DNA of 64,000 bases from an uncultured Anaerolineales bacterium (GCA_937952305.1 CALFZO010000139.1:79012-143011), one strand, 5' to 3'. Positions 33,892 through 46,296 are shown, counted from the stretch's first letter. Translations and numbers: made by a program. Notes: generated by a model not told the origin, from the letters alone.

Positions 33892-34257
33892 TCAGGCCGC
33901 TTCGGCGTCCACGGCCACGTTCTCGGCCGGCACCCAGCCGGTCCGGCCCTGGTCGTCGGCGCACCACAGCCAGCCGCCCGCGGCCTCCAGCACGGTGACC
34001 GGCGCGCCGGCGCTGACGCTCAACTCACGGGCGGCATAGTCGCGCCGGCAGACGCCTTGCCCACCCTGCCGCTCCGCCCAGGCGGCCGGCACCCAGCCGG
34101 CACGGCCGTCGGCGGCCACGCCCCACAGCCAGAGATGGCCCTGCCATAAGTCTTCCCGGCCCGTGAGCGTAAAGGCTTCGCCGGCGCGCACGCTGAGGGG
34201 GTCGGCGTACTGGACCGCGTAGTCGGCGATGACTCGAGCCGATGTGGGAAAGCCCAT
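33892..34257 (-). CDS. Protein with two bacterial SH3 domains
   Basis: The protein has 121 residues and consists of two SH3 domains. The first, VIADYAVQYADPLSVRAGEA through LWGVAADGRAGWVPAAW, and the second, RDYAARELSVSAGAPVTVLE through GWVPAENV, each show the ALYDY-like start and the WVP ending of SH3 domains. There is no signal peptide, so it is probably cytoplasmic. Such proteins bind proline-rich or peptide ligands. ATG 34257 is chosen over an earlier one because GGAGG precedes it. A short direct repeat flanks the gene on both sides. Confidence 0.8.
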   Translation of the reverse strand: MGFPTSARVIADYAVQYADPLSVRAGEAFTLTGREDLWQGHLWLWGVAADGRAGWVPAAWAERQGGQGVCRRDYAARELSVSAGAPVTVLEAAGGWLWCADDQGRTGWVPAENVAVDAEAA

Positions 34258-34303
34258 GCCGTCCTCCAAGAACTGGGTCGTTTCCTGCCCAGCCTACGTC
34301 AGG

Positions 34304-34326
34304 GCTGTGACAGCCCTATGGCCACA
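34304..34326. repeat. Direct repeat copy 2 flanking the SH3 gene
   Basis: Second copy of the word at 33843-33865. Here it overlaps a short palindrome, AGGGCTGTGACAGCCCT. Confidence 0.6.
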
Positions 34327-34399
34327 GGAAATCGCAGCGGACCAGGTCCGCCGCTGAGAGCGCCAGCCCGCAGCCAGCGCGGGGCCAGGTTGTTGAAGA

Positions 34400-35344
34400 T
34401 CAGGGTCGGGAAGTGGAATACAGGGCCGCCATCCCCTGGGCTTCGGCGGCCACCCGCGCGCGCAGGCTGGCCGGCTCCAGCACTTCGGCCTGCTGCCCCC
34501 AGCTCAGCACCCAATCCAGCACCTCGGCCTCGTCGCGCACGCGCAGCGTCATCTCCAGGGCCTCGCCGTCGGCCTGCTCGTGGACGAAGAAGAACGGCCG
34601 GCTCTCGCGCGCCCAGCGCGCCACGGCCGCGCTGAGCCGCACCCGGACGACCAGCGGCAGCGCCTGGGCCGCCGGCTCCTCCGCGGAGAAGTCGGCGCGG
34701 CGCTGAAAGGTCTGGCCGGTGACGACCAGGCCCTCGATGCGGTCCAGGCGGAAATGGCGCAGGCCGCGCCGGCCCTGGTCATAGGCGATCAGATACCAAT
34801 GGCCCTCGATGCGGCCGAGACTGTAGGGATCGACGGTGCGGACGGCATCGCGCGCGCCGTAGCGAGCAAAGTAGCGGAAGCGCACGCTGTGCCGGGCCAG
34901 CAGCGCGCCGCGCAGCTGGCGCAGGAGGTCGGCGGTGGCCGGGTCCTTCTGGGCCTCCACAAAGATGAGGTTGGCGCGCAGGTAAGCCACCTCCGGGCGC
35001 AGCCGCTGCGGCAGCACCGCCTCGATCTTGCGCGCGGCCGCTTCAGCCGCCAGCCGGTACTGCGCGTCGAAGCTCTGCGTCATCACGTCCACGCCCAACA
35101 GGAGCAGCGTGGCCTCGTCGGCTGTAAAGCGCAGCGGCGGGAGGAAGTAATCTTCGCTGAGGGTGTAGCCCTGGCCGGGCGTGGAGATGACCGGGACGCC
35201 GGCCTCGGCCAACGCCTGCATGTCGCGATAGATCGTGCGCTTGCTGGTCTCAAAGACCGCGGCCAGGTCGACGGCCGAGCGCGGCCGGGCGCCGCCGCGC
35301 TGCAGTTCAAGCACCAAGGCCAGCAGGCGATCCGTGCGGTTCAT
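34400..35344 (-). CDS. WYL-domain transcriptional regulator (YafY-like), second copy
   Basis: The protein has 314 residues. The N-terminal HTH reads RTDRLLALVLELQRGG and FETSKRTIYRDMQALAEAG. The WYL domain (RIEGHWYLIAYDQGRRGLRH then FRLDRIEGL) and a C-terminal WCX region follow. It is a small-ligand regulator like the copy at 30602 but not closely similar. The start overlaps the stop of the ComB-like gene (ATGA), so the two are translationally coupled; its target may include that operon. A longer frame exists upstream but lacks a suitable start. Confidence 0.9.
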   Translation of the reverse strand: MNRTDRLLALVLELQRGGARPRSAVDLAAVFETSKRTIYRDMQALAEAGVPVISTPGQGYTLSEDYFLPPLRFTADEATLLLLGVDVMTQSFDAQYRLAAEAAARKIEAVLPQRLRPEVAYLRANLIFVEAQKDPATADLLRQLRGALLARHSVRFRYFARYGARDAVRTVDPYSLGRIEGHWYLIAYDQGRRGLRHFRLDRIEGLVVTGQTFQRRADFSAEEPAAQALPLVVRVRLSAAVARWARESRPFFFVHEQADGEALEMTLRVRDEAEVLDWVLSWGQQAEVLEPASLRARVAAEAQGMAALYSTSRP

Positions 35345-36045
35345 GCCGGTTGGGGCTCCAACACCAGGTGGCCGGCGCGTGGCTGCCCGCGCAGCGCGAA
35401 ATCGAAGCGGTCCAGGGCCGCGCAGTAGTCCAGGTCGTTCAGGAACTGGCGCACCGCCCACTCCGGCCAGCCCTGGTCGCCGGGGCCGGCTTGCACACGG
35501 GTCATTCCAGCGGCACGGACCCGCGCCAGGTAAGGCGCGGCGTCCGGCGGCGCGCCGGCCAGCGCTTGGGACAGATAGTCGGCCAGGGCCTGGTCTTCAT
35601 CGTCCGAGCCCGTCCGCACCAGTGTGACGGCGGCGGGGGATAGGGCCTGCACAGCCCGCAACGTGGCGCCCGCGCACACGAAGCTGCCCGCGAAGAGGGT
35701 TTGCGCCGAGCGGCTGCGCACCAGGCCCTGTGTGCCGGCACCCGTGCGCTGGATCAGGCGCCGCCCGCGCAGACGCGCCACGGCGGCGGGATGGGTAAGC
35801 GCGGACGGCGAGTTGCCGAAGTCGAACCCCTCCGGCGGCAGGCCGCCCACCTCGCCCAGCACCAGCGCCTCCGGCCAGGCGGCACGCAATTGCAAGGCCT
35901 CGTCTACGCCGCTCACCGGCACGATCTCGCGCGCGCCGGCCGCCAGGGCGACGGCCGCCGTCGTGAAGGCGCGGATGACGTCGATGACGACGACGACGCC
36001 GGTCGCCTGCGCGCAGTCGTCGAGCGTCGCGAAATGAAGCTGCAT
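35341..36045 (-). CDS. 2-phosphosulfolactate phosphatase family protein (ComB-like)
   Basis: The protein has 234 residues. VVVIDVIRAFTTAAVALAAG matches the ComB active region (typically VxIDVLRATTT), and FDFGNSPSAL is the second signature. RTGAGTQGLVR and the SFVCAGATLRA stretch fit the family core. ComB removes phosphate from 2-phosphosulfolactate in coenzyme M synthesis, but bacterial homologues without that pathway are common, so the in vivo substrate is uncertain. It is coupled to the WYL regulator downstream by a four-base overlap and starts 14 bp after the YciI-like gene. Confidence 0.85.
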   Translation of the reverse strand: MQLHFATLDDCAQATGVVVVIDVIRAFTTAAVALAAGAREIVPVSGVDEALQLRAAWPEALVLGEVGGLPPEGFDFGNSPSALTHPAAVARLRGRRLIQRTGAGTQGLVRSRSAQTLFAGSFVCAGATLRAVQALSPAAVTLVRTGSDDEDQALADYLSQALAGAPPDAAPYLARVRAAGMTRVQAGPGDQGWPEWAVRQFLNDLDYCAALDRFDFALRGQPRAGHLVLEPQPA

Positions 36046-36059
36046 CCGGTGGGGCGGCT

Positions 36060-36368
36060 TCAGGCGGCCTGGCGCATGGCCACGTACCAGGGCCGGACCT
36101 CGTAGATCAGCAGGCCGGAGCGCACGGCCGGGTCGGCGGCCGCGAAGGCCTCCAGTTCGTCCCGGCCGACCTCGGGCACCGCTACCATCAGGCCGCCCGA
36201 GTCCGGCATCAGGAAGGGGCCGCCCAGCGCCAGCTTCCCCTGGGCCTGCAGCGCCCGGTAATGGGCCACATGCTCAGCGACGCCGGGCTGTTCCCGGAAG
36301 TCCACGCCCAACTGCCAGGCAGGGCCAGGACGATGAAAGACAACGAAGTGCACGCTGGGGTTGGACAT
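36060..36368 (-). CDS. YciI-like (DGPF) family protein
   Basis: The protein has 102 residues, the usual YciI length. HFVVFHRPGPAWQLGVDFR and the later GPFLMPDSGGLMVAVPEV match the ferredoxin-like fold with the conserved aspartate near DSGG. YciI proteins resemble muconolactone isomerase and may hydrolyse or bind small acids, but functions are largely unknown. It stands between lactate dehydrogenase upstream and the ComB-like gene downstream, all on the minus strand. Confidence 0.85.
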   Translation of the reverse strand: MSNPSVHFVVFHRPGPAWQLGVDFREQPGVAEHVAHYRALQAQGKLALGGPFLMPDSGGLMVAVPEVGRDELEAFAAADPAVRSGLLIYEVRPWYVAMRQAA

Positions 36369-36388
36369 GGCGGCTCCGCGGCGACGGT

Positions 36389-37333
36389 TTACTCCGGCGA
36401 CAGCGCCGTGATGGCGGCGCGGATCAGCGTGGCGCTCTGGCGCAGTTGGGCCTGCTCGGCCTCGTTCAAGGGAACCGGCAGGGTGCCGAGCAGACCGCGC
36501 CCACCCACCCGGCGCGGCACGGACACGGTGACGTCTTTAACGCCGGCAATCTCGGGCAGCGGCGCGCACACGCTCAGGATGGCGCGCTGATCGCCCAGGA
36601 TGGCCTGCGCGATGCGGGCCAGCGCGCTGCCGATGCCGTAGTAAGTAGCCTGCTTGCCGGCGATGATGTGGTAGGCGGCGCGGCGCACGCCGTCGTCGAT
36701 GCGGCGGCGGTCGTCAGCGCTGATGGCCACCCCGGCGGCGCGGCAATACTCCGCCAGCGGCACGCCGCCAATGCCCACCGCCGACCAGGCCAGCACCTCG
36801 CTGTCGCCGTGCTCGCCGAGCACATAGGCGTGGACGTGCTGCGGGTCGACGCCCAGGTGGCGGCCGAGCAAGGCCCGGAAGCGGGCCGTGTCCAGCGTCG
36901 TCCCGGAGCCCAGCACCCGCTCGCCGGGCACGCCCAGCGCCTCGGCCAGGCGCGCGGTGATGTGCGTCATGACGTCCACGGGGTTGGTGGCCACCACCAG
37001 GACGGCGTCGGGCGCGGAGCGAACCACGTTCGGCACCACGCTGCGGAAGACGGCGGCGTTGCGCTCCAGCAGCTGCAGGCGCGTCTCGCCGGGCTTCTGG
37101 TTGACGCCGGCCGTCAGGATCACCACGCGGCTGCCGGCCAGGTCGGGATAATCACCGGCGCGCACATCCAGGGGATGCGCGAAGGGCACGGCGTGGAAAA
37201 GGTCATCGGCCTCGGCCTGGGCGCGGGCGGTATTCAGGTCCACCAGCACGATCTCGCGCCCGATGCCGCGCATGAGCAGCGCGTACGCGGCCGTGGCGCC
37301 CACAAAGCCGCTGCCGACGATGCCGATCTTCAC
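36389..37333 (-). CDS. ldh: L-lactate dehydrogenase
   Basis: The protein has 314 residues, the standard length. The NAD loop is GIVGSGFVGATAAYALL. The substrate loop AGVNQKPGETR carries the glutamine typical of LDH rather than the arginine of malate dehydrogenase. Catalytic elements include DTARFRALLG and the active-site histidine in LGEHGDSEV. It interconverts pyruvate and L-lactate with NADH. The start is GTG at 37333, overlapping the stop of the small gene upstream (GTGA), so the two are coupled. Confidence 0.95.
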   Translation of the reverse strand: MKIGIVGSGFVGATAAYALLMRGIGREIVLVDLNTARAQAEADDLFHAVPFAHPLDVRAGDYPDLAGSRVVILTAGVNQKPGETRLQLLERNAAVFRSVVPNVVRSAPDAVLVVATNPVDVMTHITARLAEALGVPGERVLGSGTTLDTARFRALLGRHLGVDPQHVHAYVLGEHGDSEVLAWSAVGIGGVPLAEYCRAAGVAISADDRRRIDDGVRRAAYHIIAGKQATYYGIGSALARIAQAILGDQRAILSVCAPLPEIAGVKDVTVSVPRRVGGRGLLGTLPVPLNEAEQAQLRQSATLIRAAITALSPE

Positions 37334-37695
37334 GCCTCACCGTCGGTCTTGGGGTTGGCCTTGTCGGCGGCGCGCGTCAGCTCGCCGTTCAGGCGCTGCA
37401 GCAGCGCTGTCAGCTCCTCGTAGGCGGCGGCCTCCAGCCCGCCGCGGCGGATGCGCTCGCGCACATTGTTGAGCTCGCTCTGCACGCGCTGGCCGGTGGG
37501 GCTGACCAGGAACTCCAGGCCGGCCCGGTTGAGCGTGTTCGTCAGGTCGGTGAGCGCCGTCTCCAACTCGCCCTGAAACCTCCGGCGCTCCGGGCCGCTG
37601 TCGCGCCAGGTGGCGCGCAGCAGCCGGGTGACGTTGCCGCCCAGCGCCAACAGTTCGTCGAACAGATCGCCGGTGGGTTTAGATGAGTCGCTCAT
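37330..37695 (-). CDS. Small helical protein of unknown function
   Basis: The protein has 121 residues, almost all helical and charged, with heptad-like patterns in TDLTNTLNRAGLEFLV and VQSELNNVRERIRRGG that suggest a coiled coil. No TM segment, signal or catalytic motif is seen. ATG 37695 is preferred over an upstream frame because it gives MSDSSKPTGDL, a typical soluble start. The stop overlaps the GTG of lactate dehydrogenase. I do not recognise the family. Confidence 0.6.
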   Translation of the reverse strand: MSDSSKPTGDLFDELLALGGNVTRLLRATWRDSGPERRRFQGELETALTDLTNTLNRAGLEFLVSPTGQRVQSELNNVRERIRRGGLEAAAYEELTALLQRLNGELTRAADKANPKTDGEA

Positions 37696-37748
37696 GCCTG
37701 CGCCTCCAATCGCTGTGCGAGAAAGAGCCTGAAAGGCCGGCAAACGAA

Positions 37749-37780
37749 GGGGTCCGGCTTCGCGCACGAAACCGGACCCC
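37749..37780 (-). terminator. Likely terminator after ileS
   Basis: A 9-bp stem (GGGGTCCGG with CCGGACCCC) with further internal pairing (TCG with CGA) lies seven bases after the ileS stop on the minus strand, followed by TTCGTTTG. Confidence 0.6.
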
Positions 37781-37786
37781 GGTAGT

Positions 37787-41389
<3,603 letters not shown>

Positions 41390-41479
41390 GAGGTCACCTA
41401 TGCTGAGTGCCGGAGACGGAAGATGCCAGACGCTGGACGGTGGCGCGGGGCGAACCGGGCTTTCGTCCAACGGCCTTGG

Positions 41480-42193
41480 TCACTCGTCCTCCAGCGCCAC
41501 TTCGAGCCGCTTGTTGATCTTACCCTTGCTTTTATAGTCGACGATGCGCATCCGGCCGACCTCGCGCGTATTGGCGACATGCGTGCCGCCGTCGGCCTGC
41601 AAATCCAGGCCCACGATCTCCACCGTCCGGACCTCGGCGATGCCCTCCGGCAGCAGGTTGATCTTGGTGCGGATCAGGTCCGGGATCTGGAAGGCCTCGG
41701 CGCGCGGCAGGATCTTCACCTGTACCGCGCGCGCCGCCGCGACTTCGCGGTTGATCTTGGCCTCGATCTCCTTCACGAACTCCTGGCGCATGGTCTCGAA
41801 CTCGAAGTCCATGCGCCCGCGCAGCGGCTCCATGTTGCCGCCCGTCACGCTGGCGCCGTAATCACGGAAGATGACGCCGCACAGGATGTGCATGGCGGTG
41901 TGCGTGCGCATCAACTGGTGCCGGCGATCCCAGTCCAGGCTGCCGCGCACGGCCGCGCCCACGGCCGGCGGCGCGCCCGCCACCTCATGCCAGACCAGGT
42001 CGCCGGCTTTGCGCACCTTGGTCACAGTCAGTGCTACCTCGCCCGCCTGGAACTGGCCGACATCATGGGGCTGGCCGCCGCCGCCCGGGTAGAAAGCGGT
42101 CCGGTCGAGGGCCACGGCCTGGCCGTCGCCGGCGGTCACAACGGCGTCGAAGTCCTTCAGGTAAGCGTCCGTGTGGTAAAGCAGCGCCGTCAT
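41480..42193 (-). CDS. AlaX-type alanyl-tRNA editing (trans-editing) protein
   Basis: The protein has 237 residues. The N-terminal beta domain (DRTAFYPGGGGQPHDVG) matches AlaRS-like editing proteins. The first zinc motif HTAMH (HxxxH) is intact, but the second, usually CxxxH, reads ADGGTH, so the expected cysteine is an aspartate. These enzymes hydrolyse mischarged Ser- or Gly-tRNA-Ala. The Asp substitution may still bind metal or mark a different specificity. It is the first gene after the T-box leader, and ileS follows 90 bp later, so it shares isoleucine control. Confidence 0.88.
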   Translation of the reverse strand: MTALLYHTDAYLKDFDAVVTAGDGQAVALDRTAFYPGGGGQPHDVGQFQAGEVALTVTKVRKAGDLVWHEVAGAPPAVGAAVRGSLDWDRRHQLMRTHTAMHILCGVIFRDYGASVTGGNMEPLRGRMDFEFETMRQEFVKEIEAKINREVAAARAVQVKILPRAEAFQIPDLIRTKINLLPEGIAEVRTVEIVGLDLQADGGTHVANTREVGRMRIVDYKSKGKINKRLEVALEDE

Positions 42194-42239
42194 GGTCAGA
42201 CTCCGGCGCCGTTGTCATCCTGGCGCCAACACTCACAAT

Positions 42240-42274
42240 AAAAAAGCTCCCGCCCCTGCTCAGGGACGGGAGCG
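42240..42274 (-). terminator. T-box-regulated intrinsic terminator
   Basis: On the minus strand GCTCCCGTCCCTGA pairs with the following AGGGGCGGGAGC, then seven T residues. It ends just before the AlaX-type gene and forms when tRNA-Ile is charged. Confidence 0.92.
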
Positions 42275-42593
42275 ACAACACCCGTGGTACCACCCTGCTG
42301 TTGACCGGCGCACCTGGTGCGCTCACGGTCAACGCTCTGGTCGGACGCGATCACGTCCGCGCTGGGATAACGGGGAGCGGCCCCGGCAGCGGCTACTGGT
42401 CAGCGACCACTGGGGTCGCGGGAGCGGACAGGCTGTGTCCGCGGTTCGCCGTGCGGCTCGGGAAGGATTTTCGGCCCGCTGCCCTGATCCGGCTTGCACC
42501 ACTCTAAGGGTCGGACTCTCTGGCAGCGCAGGCGGGCGTACTCGTTTCCGTCGTCGCTTGTAAGGAGGCGGGCTTACCGCCCTGCGATTGGTG
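42240..42593 (-). ncRNA. T-box riboswitch leader, isoleucine specifier (ATC)
   Basis: On the minus strand the leader has an AGTA element on the 5' side of the specifier loop and GAAAATCC on the 3' side, closed by GGAA pairing with TTCC. This places ATC (42466-42468), an isoleucine codon, as the specifier. GCTGCC/GGCAGC forms the next stem, and AGAGAG follows in the upper stem I. The universal T-box sequence AGGGTGGTACCACGGG (42281-42297) pairs with uncharged tRNA-Ile acceptor ends to form the antiterminator. The terminator follows at 42240-42274. It controls the AlaX-type gene and ileS by transcription attenuation. Confidence 0.93.
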
Positions 42594-42599
42594 GCCGCG

Positions 42600-42628
42600 A
42601 TTATGCCACAGCGCCGGGGGTCCCGCAA
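42600..42628 (-). promoter_or_regulatory. Promoter of the T-box operon
   Basis: On the minus strand TTGCGG (42623-42628) and CATAAT (42600-42605) are 17 bp apart, with TG just upstream of the -10 (TGG then CATAAT). The start point would be near 42593, matching the 5' end of stem I. Confidence 0.6.
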
Positions 42629-42761
42629 GACGGCGCGGCCCTGAGCCCTGCGCGTCTGCGCCGCTCCACCATCTTCAACCGGAAAACCTGGCCGGCCGCC
42701 CGGGCCGAGGGCGGCAGTGTTGCGCGGCGCCGCCTCGCCACGCTCTGTCGAGCGGCCGCGA

Positions 42762-42770
42762 TGCTATACT
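42762..42770 (+). promoter_or_regulatory. Extended -10 promoter, probably leaderless
   Basis: TGCTATACT is an extended -10 (TGn plus TATACT). It ends seven bases before the ATG at 42778, so the mRNA probably begins at the start codon. No ribosome binding site is present. Confidence 0.5.
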
Positions 42771-42777
42771 CGCGCCC

Positions 42778-44535
42778 ATGGCCGGGCCAGACGCTCGCCC
42801 TGATTTGCGGCGCCCGCCCAGCCACAGCCAGCGGGTGCTGGCCGCCGCCTTCGGCCTGGTCGCGGGCGTGTACGCGTGGCTGGCCTTCAGCTATCTGCCG
42901 GCCGGCGTGTACTGGACCCCGGATATCGGCCTGAAGCGCATTCAGGCCGCCAACGTCCGCTGGGTTAACGGCCTGGACTTGAGCATCGCGTACCCCGGCC
43001 GCGCGCTCGACCCGGCCTTGCGCTTCCTGCCCTTCCGCGAGAACTTCTTCTACATCCATGCGGCGCGCATCTACTTTGCCCAGCCGCCCCTCATCGCCGT
43101 GCTCAGCGCGCCCTGGCTGGAGACGTTAGGCCGGTGGGGCGAGCCCGTGGTGGCGCTGCTGGCCGGCCTGACGTGCGTGTGGCTGACGGCCCGGCTGGCG
43201 CCCGCGCTAGACCTGCGCCCGGCCTGGCCCACGGCCCTGATCGCGGGCCTGGCGACGCCGCTCATGGTCTACAGCGTCTTCCTATGGGAGCACACGCTCG
43301 GACTGGCCCTGGCCCTGGCGGCGGTGGTGGCCGCCTGCGAAGGCGACCGCGCGCCATCGGTCCGGCGCGCCGCGTTGGCGGGCCTGCTGGCCGGCCTGGC
43401 CGGCACTGTCCGCAAGGAACTGCTCCTGCTGCTGCCGGTGCTGGGGATGTTCCTGATCTGGCGGCGCTGCCCTGGCCGCGCGCTGTCGGCCTGGGCCGGC
43501 ACTGCCGCGCTGCCGGTGCTGGCCTGGTGGGCCTTCACCTTCGCCGTGAGCGGCCACCCGGTCCCGCCCGAGTTCCGCATCAGCACGACGCCGGACGTGA
43601 ACGCACTAGCCTATCTCCCGGCCACAGGGTTGGGCGCGCTGGCCGATTTCGTCTTTGATCCGCGCTCTGGCTGGCTGGGGGACGGCTTGCTGGGCGCCGT
43701 CCTCGCCTACGGGTTGGCTAATCGCGGCCCGCGCACCAGACTGCGCGAGGCGATCCAGGTGGCGGCCCTGGGCGCCGTGACGATCGGCGTCCTGCGCGGC
43801 CTGGCCGAGCCGGCGCTGAGCGGCAGCGCCTTTGGGTTGCTCAGCGCCAGCCCGTTCCTGGTGCTGGGTTGGTCTGAGCCGGCGGCCGGGAAGACCCGCG
43901 CGATGCGCTGGCTGATGTTGGGCTACTACGCGCTCACGGTGGCCGCACTTGGCCTGACGACGGCGGACGGCCCGTACCTGGCGGGTCTGGAATGGGGGAC
44001 ACGCTACAGTCTGCTGACCTTCGCGTTGGCCGCGCCGCTGGCCGCGCGGGCCTTCGGCGCACTCTGGGCGCGGGCGCGGTCGGGCGGCCCCGGGCTGGCA
44101 GTCTGGCTGGCGCGCGCCCACCTCGCCTTGGCGGGCGGCCTGCTGCTGTTCAGCGGGTTGTGGATGCTGACCGGGCTGAGCCTGATGCGGACGCCGGCCG
44201 TGGACGCGGAGACCCGTGACGCGCTGCTGCAGCTGCCGCAGCCGGCCGTCGTCACGAACTTGTGGTGGCTGTCGGCGGTGGCGCCGGATCTGTACTTGCA
44301 GCGGCCGCTCTACCTGATCGACTCAGACGCTGCCCTGCGGGATTGGATGGAGGCCGCCCAGGCGGCCGGGCTGACCGGGTACGCGTTCGTCAGCTACGTG
44401 CCGCTGAACGCCGCTACTTTGGCCCCGCTGGCCCCGCCAGGCGTGACCGCGCAAGTGGACAGGCTGCGCCCGTTGCCGAACAAGATGGTGGTCACGGATG
44501 TGCGGCTGGAGCCGTTGCCCACGCCACTCCCCTGA
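42778..44535 (+). CDS. Multi-pass membrane protein, glycosyltransferase-like, function unknown
   Basis: The protein has 585 residues with about ten TM helices. An early extracytoplasmic loop contains YWTPDIGLKRIQAANVRW and GLDLSIAYPGRALDP, in the position where GT39/PMT-like enzymes have their acidic loop. The middle has FLWEHTLGLALALAAVVAA helices, and a short soluble C-terminal domain starts near VVTNLWWLSAV. This topology suggests a polyprenyl-sugar transferase, but the classical DE pair is not clear. An extended -10 sits seven bases before the ATG. It is convergent with the FecR-LysM gene. Confidence 0.75.
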   Translation: MAGPDARPDLRRPPSHSQRVLAAAFGLVAGVYAWLAFSYLPAGVYWTPDIGLKRIQAANVRWVNGLDLSIAYPGRALDPALRFLPFRENFFYIHAARIYFAQPPLIAVLSAPWLETLGRWGEPVVALLAGLTCVWLTARLAPALDLRPAWPTALIAGLATPLMVYSVFLWEHTLGLALALAAVVAACEGDRAPSVRRAALAGLLAGLAGTVRKELLLLLPVLGMFLIWRRCPGRALSAWAGTAALPVLAWWAFTFAVSGHPVPPEFRISTTPDVNALAYLPATGLGALADFVFDPRSGWLGDGLLGAVLAYGLANRGPRTRLREAIQVAALGAVTIGVLRGLAEPALSGSAFGLLSASPFLVLGWSEPAAGKTRAMRWLMLGYYALTVAALGLTTADGPYLAGLEWGTRYSLLTFALAAPLAARAFGALWARARSGGPGLAVWLARAHLALAGGLLLFSGLWMLTGLSLMRTPAVDAETRDALLQLPQPAVVTNLWWLSAVAPDLYLQRPLYLIDSDAALRDWMEAAQAAGLTGYAFVSYVPLNAATLAPLAPPGVTAQVDRLRPLPNKMVVTDVRLEPLPTPLP

Positions 44536-44653
44536 CGGCGGACGACGCCCCGCGCTGGCCGCTCACCGCCGACCGGACTACGCCGCCTGGCGGCTCCGCG
44601 CCCCACTGCGTCGGGACAGGGTGCCTGAGCCTGCGAGGCCCATTCGAGCTGGC

Positions 44654-46270
44654 TCAGATGCAGCCCGGGGAGTTCACGGTGAGCGGCGTCGCCGCGCCCG
44701 CGGTGGATTGATTCCCCAGGCCATCCACGGCCAGCACGGACCAAGTGACCGTGCCGTAGTACGGGAACGACGGCGAGAACGACACGACCCAGGTGGCCAC
44801 GCCGGTGGAGCCCGACACCGCCATCGGCACCGAGCCGCTGGTGACCTGGGAGGCCGTATTGGTGGCGGTCCAGTACACGGTGGCGCTGCTCACCCCCACC
44901 GGGTCCGAAAGGGTGGCCGAGAAGGTGACGCTGCAGCCAAAGGTCGCCCCGGCCTGTGACGGAGTGACCGTCAGGCCCGTGATCGTCGGCCCGAACGTGT
45001 CCGGCGTCGCCGTGGGCGGCGGCAGGGTATTGGTGGCCGTGGGGACGAGCGTATCGGTGGGCGGCGGCGTCAAGGGCCGGCACTGCTGCATGACGGGATC
45101 AAAGAACTCGTTCGGCCCGCAAGCCGGCCCGGACGTGCTCGTGGCCGTGGCCGTAGGCGGCGGCGTGACCGTGGCCGTGGGCAGGCCCGGGAAAGGCGAC
45201 CGGAATTGCGGCGGGCAGACCGGGCCGGGCGAGATATCGGTCCAGGGCACGGCCGGGATGATCAGGTTCTGGCCCAGCCGCAGCGCATCGGCGGGCGCGA
45301 AGTTGTTGGCGGCGGCGATGGCGTTCGGCAGCACGCCGTAGCCGCGTCCGATGCAGAACAAGGTCTCGCCGGCGCGCACGACGTGCGTGCCCAGGCTGTC
45401 GCCGGCGGCGCCGGGTGTCGTCGCCGCCGGCGTGCCCGGCGTGCCGGGCGCCGCGTCCGTGCCTGTTCCAGACCCGCCGGTGGTCGGCGTGGCCGTGGCC
45501 GTGGGCGTCTCGGACGGGGCGAGGCTGGCGGTGGGCGTGGCCGTTGCGAGCGCGGGGGTGAGCGTGGCGGTCGCTGCCGGCGCCGCCGTGAGCGTCGCCA
45601 CCAGGCGTTGGCTCTCAGGGTTGTCGGCCAGGAACTGCTGCACGTCGGCCTCGGTCAGGATCTGGCGCAGGCTGGCCGTGCGCCCCAGCACCACCCGCTC
45701 CAGGTTGCCGAGCTGCTCGTCCACGGCCTCATTGCTGGCGCTGCATGACCCTTCCAGGCAGTCCACCACCAGCAAGTCATCGTCCGGGTTATCGGGGTCG
45801 CCGGGCTGATAACTGAAGACGGCGAAGGACCCGCGCACAGCGGCCACGCCCACCGGGGTCTCCACCTGCAGCTCGCCGCCGAACAGGCTCACCCACAGCT
45901 TGCCGAAGCTCAAGCGGACGCGCGCGAAGATGTCGCCGGCCTCCACCGGCGTGGCTGACTGGAGCACGAAAGACGAGTTGGAGGCCAGGCGCAGGATCGC
46001 GCCGTCGCTGAAGTCGAGGCGCGCGCGCGAGGCCTCGCCCGTCTGCACCTCGCCGCCGGTGCGCAGCTGGAAGCCGACGGCGACGGGCGCCAGCGCGTCC
46101 ACGGGCGAGGGGCGGCCGTTGACGCTGCCGGAGAAATCGCCCACCGTCGCCGAGCGCGGATCGGGCGCCGCCGTGGCCGCCGGCGTCGGCGCGGCCGTGG
46201 GCTGGGCACAGGCGCTGGCCAACAGCAGGAGGCTGAGCAGGCCGGAGAGGGCCGGACGGAAGCTCGACAT
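44654..46270 (-). CDS. FecR-LysM lipoprotein with Ig-like C-terminus (copy A)
   Basis: The protein has 538 residues. The signal ends with lipobox LASAC (Cys21), so it is a lipoprotein. Residues about 40-165 are FecR-like, with VGFQLRTGGEVQTGEASRAR and TPVGVAAVRGSF. A Thr/Pro/Ala-rich linker follows. The LysM unit at about 290-340 reads HVVRAGETLFCIGRGYGVLP, and a tail GPVCPPQFRSPFPGLP follows it. The C-terminus (FGPTITGLTVTP onward) looks like an immunoglobulin-type beta domain. It probably binds cell-wall glycans at the outer face. The LysM-plus-tail unit is very close to that of the second copy at 57334. Confidence 0.88.
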   Translation of the reverse strand: MSSFRPALSGLLSLLLLASACAQPTAAPTPAATAAPDPRSATVGDFSGSVNGRPSPVDALAPVAVGFQLRTGGEVQTGEASRARLDFSDGAILRLASNSSFVLQSATPVEAGDIFARVRLSFGKLWVSLFGGELQVETPVGVAAVRGSFAVFSYQPGDPDNPDDDLLVVDCLEGSCSASNEAVDEQLGNLERVVLGRTASLRQILTEADVQQFLADNPESQRLVATLTAAPAATATLTPALATATPTASLAPSETPTATATPTTGGSGTGTDAAPGTPGTPAATTPGAAGDSLGTHVVRAGETLFCIGRGYGVLPNAIAAANNFAPADALRLGQNLIIPAVPWTDISPGPVCPPQFRSPFPGLPTATVTPPPTATATSTSGPACGPNEFFDPVMQQCRPLTPPPTDTLVPTATNTLPPPTATPDTFGPTITGLTVTPSQAGATFGCSVTFSATLSDPVGVSSATVYWTATNTASQVTSGSVPMAVSGSTGVATWVVSFSPSFPYYGTVTWSVLAVDGLGNQSTAGAATPLTVNSPGCI

Positions 46271-46296
46271 GGGGCACCTCGCGACAGGACGGGCGT

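Larger units (their letters stand above)
42194..42777. other. Non-coding region holding the T-box leader and two divergent promoters
   Basis: This is the only gene-free stretch above 300 bases. It contains the isoleucine T-box with its terminator on the minus strand, the minus-strand promoter near 42600-42628, and the plus-strand -10 of the membrane protein gene at 42765-42770. I see no further ORF with a ribosome binding site. Confidence 0.8.

Noticed and set aside
35341..36045. Coenzyme M synthesis from the ComB-like gene
   Set aside because: No other coenzyme M pathway gene is seen nearby, and ComB homologues occur widely without the pathway.
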